The notes under the pieces were generated by a model that worked only from the letters and a program-made list of their open reading frames with translations, did no database searches and had not been told where the DNA came from. Positions 1-6,768 of a stretch of DNA of 13,337 bases are shown here, in pieces. Within the stretch, counting starts at the first letter, position 1; each line of letters begins with the position of its first letter. A program made the translations under genes and the position numbers. Origin of the DNA: an uncultured Eubacteriales bacterium (GTDB lineage Bacteria > Bacillota > Clostridia > Oscillospirales > Acutalibacteraceae); the NCBI GenBank assembly GCA_900316925.1, contig ONEU01000134.1, positions 1-13,337 on the forward strand, in the 5' to 3' direction.

Positions 1-530
1 CTCACTCTGTTCGTTGTAAAACGAGGGTGCAGTTTCGCTAACATCCGGCACGGCGGCTTGCGCCGTTAATTTTCTCTGTCCGCCGACTCGCCCCTTGTCG
101 GGGCGCTTAACGGCTGCTTTCTCAAAATATCCAAGCTCCGTCTTCTATACATAGTACCCGTGCCTACTGCTTTGCAGTTGCAGACGGGGAAGACTGTTGG
201 ATGATTGGAAGTCTGTCAGTCGTTGGTAATATGGGACCGGCAGCTTGCCGGCGCCGACACGCCCCTTGTCGGGGTGCTTAACGGCTGCTTTCTCAAAATA
301 TTCAAGCTCCGTCTTCTATCATAGTACCCGTGCCTACTGCTTTGCAGTGGTAGACGAGGATAGAAAGTCGGATAACGGAAGTTCAATCAGTCGCTGGTAA
401 CACGGGAGCGCAGGCTCTGCGCCCCCTTGACGGGGTGCTTAACGGCTGCTTTCTCAAAATATTCAAGCTCCGTCTTCTATCATAGTACCCGTGCCTGCTT
501 TTCATGGGATGATTCACATGAGGGCAGCGT
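1..530. repeat. Three-copy tandem repeat with hairpins downstream of mnmA
   Basis: This gene-free stretch holds three copies of a long repeat. A nearly invariant core of about 70 bp (from GCTTAACGGCTGCTTTCTC to CATAGTACCCGTGCC) occurs at about 105-176, 276-346 and 437-495. The period is 171 then 161 bp, measured at the TTG of the CCCCTTG element (95, 266, 427). Ahead of each core, on the plus strand, sit a hairpin whose arms differ between copies (50-66, 237-251, 408-422) and a CCCC-TTGTC-GGGG hairpin. After copies 1 and 2 comes ACTGC-TTT-GCAGT. The DNA between copies is also related (GGAAGT..CAGTCG.TGGTAA). No T-tract terminator was seen. Short open frames run through the units but lack ribosome sites. 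I read it as a non-coding repeat cluster; its function is unknown. Confidence 0.85.
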
Positions 531-1607
531 CTATACAATCCTGCCGCCGCCGAGAAGAATGTCATCGTCATAGAATACCAGCGCCTGTCCGGGAGTGATG
601 GCTCGCTGCGGCGCATCAAATACCACCCTGACACCGCCGTCCTCCAGCGGATAGAGAGTGCCGGGCTGTGCCTTCTGATTGTATCTGATCTTCGCCATCA
701 CCCGTATCGGCTCACGGGGACATTCAACAGACACCCAGTTGACATCATTTGCCGTAACGGTATCATGGAACAATTCTTCATTGCTGCCCAGAGTCACGGT
801 GTTATCCTGCACGTTCTTGGACAGCACATAAGCAGGAGCGCCGAGAGCGATTCCCAGTCCCTTGCGCTGCCCGATGGTATAGCGGATCAGTCCGTTGTGC
901 TCTCCCAGAACATGACCGCTGGTATCAATGAAATTCCCCTTTGGGAAGGTCGTGCCCGTAAACTCTTCGATAAAGCGAGCATAGTCCCCGTCCGGCACGA
1001 AGCAGATATCCTGGCTCTCCGCCTTATGGGCATTGGAAAGCCCGTATTGCTCGGCGATCTCCCGGGTCTGCGCCTTCGTCAGCCCGCCGATCGGGAACAG
1101 CGTATGCCGGAGCTGCTCCTGTGTGAGATTATACAGCACATAGCTCTGATCCTTCGATTCATCTATTCCTTTTTTTAGGCGGTAACGCCCCGTAGCATCA
1201 TCAAAGTCACGCCGCACATAATGACCTGTTGCAACAAAGTCATGTCCTGTCTCTGCAGCCCGCCGCAGCAAGGTATCAAACTTGATATAGCGGTTGCAGT
1301 CGATACAGGGATTGGGGGTCAACCCGTTGATATAGGAGCGGTTAAAGCGGTCGATCACGCACTCCCGGAAGCGCTCGCCAAAATTGAACACATAATGGTC
1401 GATACCCAGCCGGAACGCCGCCGCCCGGGCATCCTCCACATCCTCCAGGGAACAGCAGGTCTTACTGTTGTCCAGCCTGATCTCCTCATTGGTAAACAGC
1501 CGCATAGTAGCGCCCGTCACATCATACTCCTGCATCAGCAGCGCCGCCGCCACGGTACTGTCCACACCGCCGCTCATAGCCGCCAACACTTTTTTTCTCC
1601 CACTCAT
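531..1607 (-). CDS. mnmA: tRNA-specific 2-thiouridylase MnmA
   Basis: MnmA activates C2 of the wobble uridine U34 in tRNA-Lys, -Glu and -Gln with ATP and inserts sulfur to give s2U34. The protein is 358 aa, the usual family length. The PP-loop SGGVDS is at residues 12-17, ATGHY at 126-130, the tRNA-contact region around K152-D153-Q154-S155, and the second catalytic cysteine in ESQDICF (C202, equivalent to E. coli C199). A C-terminal beta-barrel follows IRYTIGQRKGLG. Where E. coli has NPD..C, this protein has NPCIDC: C104 matches catalytic C102, but the Asp is replaced by C101, giving a CxxC. There is also a C51-C52 pair. This resembles the iron-sulfur variant of tRNA thiolases, which is my inference. 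GGAGGTG lies 5 nt before the ATG and fixes the start. It is the last gene of the left gene group. Confidence 0.96.
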   Translation of the reverse strand: MSGRKKVLAAMSGGVDSTVAAALLMQEYDVTGATMRLFTNEEIRLDNSKTCCSLEDVEDARAAAFRLGIDHYVFNFGERFRECVIDRFNRSYINGLTPNPCIDCNRYIKFDTLLRRAAETGHDFVATGHYVRRDFDDATGRYRLKKGIDESKDQSYVLYNLTQEQLRHTLFPIGGLTKAQTREIAEQYGLSNAHKAESQDICFVPDGDYARFIEEFTGTTFPKGNFIDTSGHVLGEHNGLIRYTIGQRKGLGIALGAPAYVLSKNVQDNTVTLGSNEELFHDTVTANDVNWVSVECPREPIRVMAKIRYNQKAQPGTLYPLEDGGVRVVFDAPQRAITPGQALVFYDDDILLGGGRIV

Positions 1608-1846
1608 AGATTCACCTCCGTTGATTCCCTGACTCTGGGGATTTCGCTCTCTGCGGAACTGGGGGATTTCGCTCTCTGCGGAGAGCGACCAGGGGCTCTG
1701 CCCCTGGACCCTGCAAGCCTTTAGAGAAAGGCTTGAGCGAAACTTTGTTTCCCATGGTTGACATATAGTTTTTGCGCTGAGGGCAGTCTGCCAAAATGAC
1801 TTGTCTTTCAGCGCGTATCGGCAGCTTGCCGGGTGGGACAGACAGC
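1608..1846. repeat. Compound three-hairpin intergenic element
   Basis: The gap between the CBS gene and mnmA is filled with palindromes. TCGCTCTC-tgcg-GAGAGCGA (1669-1688) is followed at once by CCAGGGGC-tct-GCCCCTGG (1689-1707). Six bases later comes CAAGCCTTT-agag-AAAGGCTTG (1714-1735). A 20-bp direct repeat beginning GGGGATTTCGCTC occurs at 1637-1656 and 1662-1681, so the right end of the element is partly duplicated. A smaller palindrome, CGGCA-gct-TGCCG (1819-1831), has the same sequence as a hairpin at 237-251. No run of T follows any stem on the minus strand, so these do not look like intrinsic terminators. mnmA may be read through from the gene upstream. From memory, this hairpin trio recurs in many Oscillospiraceae and Lachnospiraceae genomes. 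Confidence 0.85.
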
Positions 1847-2569
1847 TTACCGGTCGGGAGCGCCGGTTACTGCGCCTCCTATGACATCCCAGGGGGTGAG
1901 CATTCCCATCATACGGCCGTTGATCGAACCGTTGTCCGTCAGAAAGATCGCCGCTAACCGTTTGCTCCGCTGGGTCTTTTTCTCAAACGCCGCCCGTACT
2001 TCAAACAGCGTCGCTTCCTCATGCATAAACAGAAACTGCTCGTTTTCATGCTTATCCGGCGGCAGCAGCTCCCGGAAATCCTCAATCAGCATATCGTCAT
2101 TCATAGCCGAAAGCCCGTTCTTCAGAGCATAACCGAAGAACGTCGCAATACTGAACACACCGATGAATGTTCCGCTGTCCAGTACCGGCACATGAGAAAA
2201 GCCCAACTTCTGCATTTTCTTCATCAGGGGCTGGACACGCTGGTTCAGGCTCGTTTTCAGGATGTCACAGAACTGCGTGGCGTATGGCAGCGCCAGCGGC
2301 GGCCGGCACACAAACTCCCGCACCTCTTCCAGAAAGCTGATGATCGCATCTGACGGCTGAACCACGGGCGTCCCCTCCAGCTCGGAATGGTGCGACAGGA
2401 AATTGCGTATCTCCCGGCACAGATCCAGCTTATCCCGGAACTGTCTGCCCTCTTTATCGTTCATAAAGCGCACCACCGGGCTGCCGTATTTTTCGTCATA
2501 ATCGTATCTGCGGATCAGCTCCTCCTCCAGGCGCTTATACCCGTCCAGAAACCGCTGTGCATTATCCAT
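1847..2569 (-). CDS. HEPN-like/CBS-domain fusion protein
   Basis: A 240-aa protein with no signal peptide or membrane segment. Residues 1-90 look all-helical and end in REIRNFLSHHSE. R55-N56-x3-H60 fits the R-x4-H (RNxxxH) signature of HEPN-fold ribonucleases and nucleotide-binding proteins. Residues of about 92-155 (including GFSHVPVLDSGTFIGVFS) and about 168-236 (FLTDNGSINGRMMGMLTPWDV) look like a Bateman pair of CBS domains, which usually bind adenine nucleotides. The CBS assignment is fairly sure. The HEPN call rests on one motif plus predicted helicity. GGGGGGAGGTG lies 7 nt before the ATG, a strong ribosome site. It starts 32 nt after the ABC-F gene, so the two are probably co-transcribed. 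A possible role is a nucleotide-gated RNase or tRNA-binding regulator; that is inference. I know no gene symbol. Confidence 0.75.
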   Translation of the reverse strand: MDNAQRFLDGYKRLEEELIRRYDYDEKYGSPVVRFMNDKEGRQFRDKLDLCREIRNFLSHHSELEGTPVVQPSDAIISFLEEVREFVCRPPLALPYATQFCDILKTSLNQRVQPLMKKMQKLGFSHVPVLDSGTFIGVFSIATFFGYALKNGLSAMNDDMLIEDFRELLPPDKHENEQFLFMHEEATLFEVRAAFEKKTQRSKRLAAIFLTDNGSINGRMMGMLTPWDVIGGAVTGAPDR

Positions 2570-2601
2570 GACTGCACCTCCCCCCGGAAAAATATCTGCG
2601 T

Positions 2602-4203
2602 TTACTCTACCTGATAGCGTTCCGCCAGGTAGTCATCATAGGATTCCGTCACATCACGGATGCCGTCCTTCTCCAGGACAATAATACGATTGGCAACCGT
2701 AGAGATAAACTCGTGGTCGTGGGACGTGAACAGCACCACGCCCTTGAAATTCTGCAAGCCCTTGTTCACCGCCGTGATGGATTCCAGATCAAGGTGGTTG
2801 GTAGGCTGATCGAGCACCAGACAGTTGGCGCCGAACATCATCATCCGTGAGAGCATACAGCGCACCTTTTCACCGCCCGACAGCACCTTCACCGGTTTGA
2901 AAACATCATCACCGGAGAAGAGCATCCTGCCCAGGAAGCCCCGCAGATAGGTATCGGTATTATCGTTGCCGCGGACATACTGGCGAATCCAGTCAAGGAT
3001 ATTCAGGTCACTGCCCTCAAAGAAGGCGGTATTATCCTTGGGGAAGTAGGACTGGGACGTACTCACGCCCCATTTGAACTTACCCTCATCCGGCTCCATG
3101 TTGCCCATCAGGATCTCAAACAAGGCAGTCACGGCGATCTCGTTTTCACAAAGGAAGGCAACCTTGTCGGTTCTTTCAATGCGGAAGGACACGTTGTCCA
3201 GCACCTTTTCGCCGTCAACGGTTTTGGAAAGTCCCTCTACGGTGAGCACCTCCTTGCCCACCTCCCTGTCCATCGTGAAGCCCACGAAGGGATAGCGTCT
3301 GCTGGAAGCCGGCAATTCCTCCACGGTGAGCTTATCCAGCAGCTTTCTGCGGGAGGTAGCCTGCTTGCTCTTGGATTTATTGGCAGAGAAGCGCTGAACG
3401 AAGCTCTGCAGCTCCTTGATCTTCTCCTCGGTCTTTTTATTCTGCTGTTTAATCATCGCCTGGATGAGCTGGGAGGACTCGTACCAGAACTCATAGTTAC
3501 CCACATACATTTTGATCTTGTTGTAGTCGATATCCACCATGTGGGTACAAACGGTATTGAGGAAATGGCGGTCATGGGAGACGACAATAACGGTGCCGGG
3601 GTATTCCATGATAAAATCCTCCAGCCAGGCGATTGCCTTGACATCGAGGTTATTGGTAGGCTCGTCCAGGAGGATGATTTCGGGATTACCGAACAGCGCC
3701 TGTGCCAGCAGCACCTTCACCTTCTCATTACCGGTGAGGGACGACATCTGGGCATACAGGATATCTTCAGAAAGCCCCAGCCCCTGAATGAGCTTGGAAG
3801 CGTCACTCTCTGCCTCCCAGCCGTTCAGCTCTGCAAACTCCGCCTCGAGCTCAGATGCGCGGATACCGTCCTCCTCGGAGAAATCCTCTTTCTGATAGAT
3901 GGCATCCTTTTCCTTCATAATGTCATACAGACGCTGATTGCCGAAAATAACGGTATCCAGGACGGTATAGCTGTCGAAAGCGAAGTGATCCTGTTTCAGG
4001 ACAGACATTCTGGTATGCTCCGGGAGGATCACCTCACCCTTGGTAGGCTCCAGGTCACCGGAAAGCACCCGTAAAAAGGTAGATTTTCCGGCGCCGTTGG
4101 CACCGATAATCCCGTAGCAGTTGCCGTCGGTAAATTTCAGATCGACGTCCGAAAACAGCGGCGTTCCGCTGAAATTGACAGATACATTTGAAACTGTAAT
4201 CAT
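2602..4203 (-). CDS. YbiT-type ABC-F ATPase with degenerate second ATP site
   Basis: A soluble ATPase of 533 aa with two ABC domains and no membrane segments, of the ABC-F class that acts on the ribosomal E site. It aligns with E. coli YbiT throughout, for example QDHFAFDSYTVLDTVIFG, LQSFVQRFSANKSKSKQATS and FLGRMLFS. Domain 1 has Walker A GANGAGKST (34-42), an unusual signature LTGNEK (156-161), Walker B ILLDE (E181) and switch H210. The P-site-tRNA linker spans about 240-300. Domain 2 keeps the signature LSGGEK (441-446) and H495. Its Walker A, however, reads LCENEIAVTA (351-360), with the lysine replaced by V358. Its catalytic glutamate is Q466 (LVLDQPTNHLD). The second site is therefore probably unable to hydrolyse ATP. 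GGAAGG lies 10 nt before the ATG. The gene is 29 nt after trmL. Confidence 0.9.
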   Translation of the reverse strand: MITVSNVSVNFSGTPLFSDVDLKFTDGNCYGIIGANGAGKSTFLRVLSGDLEPTKGEVILPEHTRMSVLKQDHFAFDSYTVLDTVIFGNQRLYDIMKEKDAIYQKEDFSEEDGIRASELEAEFAELNGWEAESDASKLIQGLGLSEDILYAQMSSLTGNEKVKVLLAQALFGNPEIILLDEPTNNLDVKAIAWLEDFIMEYPGTVIVVSHDRHFLNTVCTHMVDIDYNKIKMYVGNYEFWYESSQLIQAMIKQQNKKTEEKIKELQSFVQRFSANKSKSKQATSRRKLLDKLTVEELPASSRRYPFVGFTMDREVGKEVLTVEGLSKTVDGEKVLDNVSFRIERTDKVAFLCENEIAVTALFEILMGNMEPDEGKFKWGVSTSQSYFPKDNTAFFEGSDLNILDWIRQYVRGNDNTDTYLRGFLGRMLFSGDDVFKPVKVLSGGEKVRCMLSRMMMFGANCLVLDQPTNHLDLESITAVNKGLQNFKGVVLFTSHDHEFISTVANRIIVLEKDGIRDVTESYDDYLAERYQVE

Positions 4204-4232
4204 CGTGTTCTTTCCTTCCTTTTAAGCTCCGA

Positions 4233-4751
4233 TCAATTGTTGATCTGCAGACTGCTCCAATCAAACTCACGCAGTCTGCCGTTATTTTGCAGCTCCGGGA
4301 AATCCCATCGCCGCAGCACCTCATACACAGCGATCGCCACCGAATTAGAGAGGTTCAGACTTCTTGCCTCGCTGATCATGGGGATACGCACGGTGGTATC
4401 GGGGTGATCGAACAGCAGTTTTTCAGGCAGACCCTTAGTCTCCTTGCCGAACACCAGGTAGCAATTGTCGGGATAAGACACATCGGTATATCTGCGGGGT
4501 GCTTTTGTTGAAAAATAATAGAACCGGCCGTTCCGGTTCTTGTCAAACAGCTCCTCCAGATTATCGTAGTAGGTAATATCGAGCAAATGCCAGTAATCGA
4601 GTCCTGCACGTTTGAGGTGCTTATCGGTGGGAGTAAAGCCCATCGGTCTGACGATATGCAGCCGGGCACCGGTAGCGGCGCAGGTACGGGCGATGTTGCC
4701 TGTATTCTGAGGGATCTCCGGTTCTACCAGAACAATATTCACTTGAGACAT
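4233..4751 (-). CDS. trmL: tRNA (cytidine/uridine-34-2'-O)-methyltransferase TrmL
   Basis: A SPOUT-class methyltransferase of 172 aa, close to the family norm, that uses SAM to 2'-O-methylate nucleotide 34 of tRNA-Leu isoacceptors. Seen in the sequence are the N-terminal EPEIPQNTGNIARTCAATGA (residues 10-29), whose asparagines and Arg are conserved, the knot segment LVFGKETKGLPE, and the C-terminal knot IPM..ARSLNLSNSVAIAVYE, which binds SAM. GGAG lies 9 nt before the ATG. It is the first gene after a consensus promoter and a leader of about 160 nt. The ABC-F gene follows 29 nt later, so the two share a transcript. With mnmA at the end of the group, two enzymes modifying the same wobble position lie in one cluster. 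Confidence 0.95.
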   Translation of the reverse strand: MSQVNIVLVEPEIPQNTGNIARTCAATGARLHIVRPMGFTPTDKHLKRAGLDYWHLLDITYYDNLEELFDKNRNGRFYYFSTKAPRRYTDVSYPDNCYLVFGKETKGLPEKLLFDHPDTTVRIPMISEARSLNLSNSVAIAVYEVLRRWDFPELQNNGRLREFDWSSLQINN

Positions 4752-4912
4752 CTTGTATTTCTCCGTTTTCTATGGATGTCTTGACGCATATCCCGGCAGG
4801 GCGGCAGAAGGAGGAAAGTACGGACAGCTCCCGGAGCCTACTGCATCTCTGCGCAGCAGCCGGAAAACGACCCGTCAATGCTACGAACAGCCGCCGCTGT
4901 CCGAATACCATC
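4752..4912 (-). other. Structured 5' leader of trmL
   Basis: About 160 nt separate the predicted transcription start (about 4912) from the trmL ATG. In the RNA sense, GGACAGC (4902-4896) can pair at once with GCUGUUC (4891-4885, one G-U pair, 4-nt loop). It can instead pair perfectly with GCUGUCC (4828-4822) about 65 nt further on, so two exclusive folds are possible. A CUGC/GCAG segment lies between. I recognise no known riboswitch and no U-tract terminator. An open frame starting at 4914 runs through the leader but has no ribosome site. Confidence 0.4.
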
Positions 4913-4918
4913 ATATCT

Positions 4919-4946
4919 ATTATATTGTAATAATTATGTATGTCAA
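4919..4946 (-). promoter_or_regulatory. Consensus sigma-A promoter for the trmL gene group
   Basis: On the minus strand, TTGACA (4946-4941) is followed by a 16-bp AT-rich spacer and TATAAT (4924-4919). Both hexamers match the consensus exactly. Start of transcription is expected near 4912. The promoter lies between the accA terminator and trmL and points at trmL. Confidence 0.9.
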
Positions 4947-5005
4947 GCAGCTAAAGCAAAAAAACACGGAAATCCATCATCATTGCTGATGAAGAATATG
5001 CATGG

Positions 5006-5034
5006 AAAAAGAGTGCTCCGTAGGAACACTCTTT
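5006..5034 (-). terminator. Intrinsic terminator of the fatty-acid operon
   Basis: In the RNA sense, AAAGAGUGUUCC-UAC-GGAGCACUCUUU forms a 12-bp stem with one G-U pair and a 3-nt loop, ending in UUUUU (paired positions 5034-5008, T-run 5010-5006). It begins 9 nt after the accA stop codon. It separates the operon from the trmL promoter about 60 nt further on. Confidence 0.92.
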
Positions 5035-5043
5035 GTTTGGACA

Positions 5044-5814
5044 TCAGTATTTTCTGAAACGGTTGTACCGCATTTCGATAAGCTTCTCCGGCGGGATGGC
5101 GGATTTCTTCTGGAAGGTGTCGGCGATGAGGTTCTTCAGACCGTCAAACAGCCTGCTCTCCACGCCCTTGGGCTCCCGGATGATCCTCTCGATCACGCCC
5201 AGCTTGAACAGATCCTGGGATGTCAGCTTCAGACACTCGGATGCCTCGGCGGTCTTGCTGGAATCCTTCCACAGGATACTCGCACAGCCCTCCGGTGAGA
5301 TTACCGAATAGATGGCGTTTTCCAGCATCCAGACCTCATCCGCAACGGCCAGTGCCAAGGCGCCGCCGCTGCCGCCCTCACCGATCAGGATCGACAGGAT
5401 GGGTGTTTTCAGGGTCATCATTTCCATCAGGTTCTCGGCAATTGCCTGCCCCTGACCTCTTTCCTCTGCGCCGATGCCGCAGTATGCTCCGGATGTATCC
5501 ACAAAGCAGATCACCGGACGATGGAATTTCTCCGCCTGCTTCATCAGCCGCAGCGCCTTCCGGTACCCCTCGGGATGGGCAGAACCGAAATTCCTGTCCA
5601 TTCTCTCCTTGAGGTTGCGGCCCTTTTCCAGGCCGATCACGGTCACCGGCTTGCCGTTCAGCTCCGCGATGCCGCCGATGACTGCCTTGTCATCCGCAAA
5701 ACGGCGGTCGCCGTGCAGCTCAAAGAAGCTGTCTCCGAAGATACGGGTAATATAATCCACAGAGGTGGGTCTGTCATTGGCTCTTGCCGCTGTCACGCAG
5801 TCAAATGCACTCAT
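5044..5814 (-). CDS. accA: Acetyl-CoA carboxylase carboxyltransferase subunit alpha
   Basis: The alpha half of the carboxyltransferase, which with AccD moves the carboxyl group from carboxybiotin to acetyl-CoA to give malonyl-CoA. It is 256 aa from the ATG at 5814. E. coli AccA is about 319 aa, and the match begins roughly 60 residues in, so the N-terminal helical part is missing. Short forms like this are known to me from Clostridia. Visible motifs are GDRRFADDKAVIGG, NFGSAHPEGYRKALRLM, DTSGAYCGIGAEERGQ, IGEGGSGGALALAVAD with the glycine-rich oxyanion segment, and VISPEGCASILWK. The reading frame runs 14 codons further upstream, but GGAGG 9 nt before this ATG and the accD stop 1 nt away decide the start. 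Translational coupling to accD is likely, which suits a 1:1 complex. Confidence 0.96.
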   Translation of the reverse strand: MSAFDCVTAARANDRPTSVDYITRIFGDSFFELHGDRRFADDKAVIGGIAELNGKPVTVIGLEKGRNLKERMDRNFGSAHPEGYRKALRLMKQAEKFHRPVICFVDTSGAYCGIGAEERGQGQAIAENLMEMMTLKTPILSILIGEGGSGGALALAVADEVWMLENAIYSVISPEGCASILWKDSSKTAEASECLKLTSQDLFKLGVIERIIREPKGVESRLFDGLKNLIADTFQKKSAIPPEKLIEMRYNRFRKY

Positions 5815-5815
5815 G

Positions 5816-6688
5816 TTACTCTGCCTCCTCTGTGTGTAATCTGATGAGCTTTGCAAGGGTCGTTTTCATATCCGAACGCTGTACCACGGCGTCCACAAAG
5901 CCCTTCTCCAGCAGGAACTCCGAGGACTGGAAGTCCTTGGGCAGCTTCTGGCGGATCGTCTGCTCGATCACCCGGGGGCCTGCAAACGCCACCAATGCAT
6001 GAGGCTCGGCGAGAATGATATCGCCCTCCATGGCAAAGCTGGCTGTCACACCGCCCGTGGTGGGGTCGGTCAGCACGGTAATGTAAAGCAGTCCGGCATC
6101 GCTGTGTCGTTTCACGGCGCCGCTGGTTTTGGCCATCTGCATCAGGGACAGGATACCCTCCTGCATCCTGGCGCCGCCCGAAACCGTGAATACCACCACC
6201 GGGAGACGGTGCTCCGTGGCATATTCAAACGCTCTGGTGATCTTCTCTCCGGTCACGGTGCCCATGGAGCCCATCATAAACTGGGAGTTCATCACGGCGA
6301 TCACACAGCTTTCCCCGCAGATGGAGGCCTTTCCGGTGATGACGGATTCATTCTCGCCGCTGCCGAGCTTGGCACCCTTGAGCTTCCGGGCGTAATCGGG
6401 GAAGTCAATGATATTCCGGGAGGTCATTTCGGCGTCCATCTCCACAAAGCTGCCCTCGTCAACGGTCATCTCGATGCGCTGTCTGGCGGCGATGCGGAAG
6501 TGGTAGTTACACTTCGGACAGACCTTATGATTCTCCACCAGGTCGGTAGAGAGCACGGCGTTCTTACACACCGGGCATTTCACCCACAGTTCTTCGGGAA
6601 TATAGGGGTGGTTCTCTGCGAACTCCCCCTGGTTCTCCAGTTCGTTTTTCGGTTTCAGAAAGTTAAACAGTATATCCTTTGTATTCAA
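5816..6688 (-). CDS. accD: Acetyl-CoA carboxylase carboxyltransferase subunit beta
   Basis: The zinc-containing beta half of the carboxyltransferase, about 290 aa. The four-cysteine zinc finger is CPVC (C38, C41) and CPKC (C57, C60). It is followed by the crotonase-fold region with NSQFMMGSMGTVTGEK, SGGARMQEG, LTDPTTGGVTASFA and AFAGPRVIEQTI. The start is a TTG at 6688. An in-frame TGA lies just upstream of 6706, and no in-frame ATG or GTG precedes the conserved MNTKDILFNF-like beginning. AGGTG lies 7 nt before this TTG. The other TTG, at 6706, has a GAGG only 2 nt away and would add six residues. The 80-nt gap from accC is the second largest in the operon and holds a weak hairpin, CAGGG-CCCTG. 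Confidence 0.95.
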   Translation of the reverse strand: MNTKDILFNFLKPKNELENQGEFAENHPYIPEELWVKCPVCKNAVLSTDLVENHKVCPKCNYHFRIAARQRIEMTVDEGSFVEMDAEMTSRNIIDFPDYARKLKGAKLGSGENESVITGKASICGESCVIAVMNSQFMMGSMGTVTGEKITRAFEYATEHRLPVVVFTVSGGARMQEGILSLMQMAKTSGAVKRHSDAGLLYITVLTDPTTGGVTASFAMEGDIILAEPHALVAFAGPRVIEQTIRQKLPKDFQSSEFLLEKGFVDAVVQRSDMKTTLAKLIRLHTEEAE

Positions 6689-6768
6689 CGCACAACACCT
6701 GACCAATCCTCAAAACAGGGACGACGCCCTGCGGCAAGTCATGCCGTATATGATATCGCGGGAAAAAC

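Noticed and set aside
1..146. Minus-strand frame open to the left edge (starts after a TAG near 146, contains FEKAAVKRPDKG)
   Set aside because: The same frame opens in each repeat copy, there is no start codon with a ribosome site, and it ends differently in each copy. It is explained by the repeat, though a gene beyond the edge cannot be excluded.
328..346. TAGTACCCGTGCCTACT resembles a FapR operator half-site
   Set aside because: Only one half (TAGTACC) fits the FapR palindrome. It is part of a repeat downstream of mnmA and far from the fatty-acid promoter.
383..634. Minus-strand open frame of 83 codons overlapping the end of mnmA
   Set aside because: It runs through repeat copy 3 and 104 nt of mnmA in another frame, has no ribosome site, and its sequence recurs only because the DNA repeats.
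1817..1846. Hairpin CGGCA-gct-TGCCG as terminator for the CBS gene
   Set aside because: Only 5 bp of stem and no T-tract on the minus strand, so it is not a convincing intrinsic terminator.
4621..4914. Minus-strand open frame of 97 codons through the trmL leader
   Set aside because: It starts almost at the predicted transcription start with no ribosome site, and it overlaps trmL out of frame.
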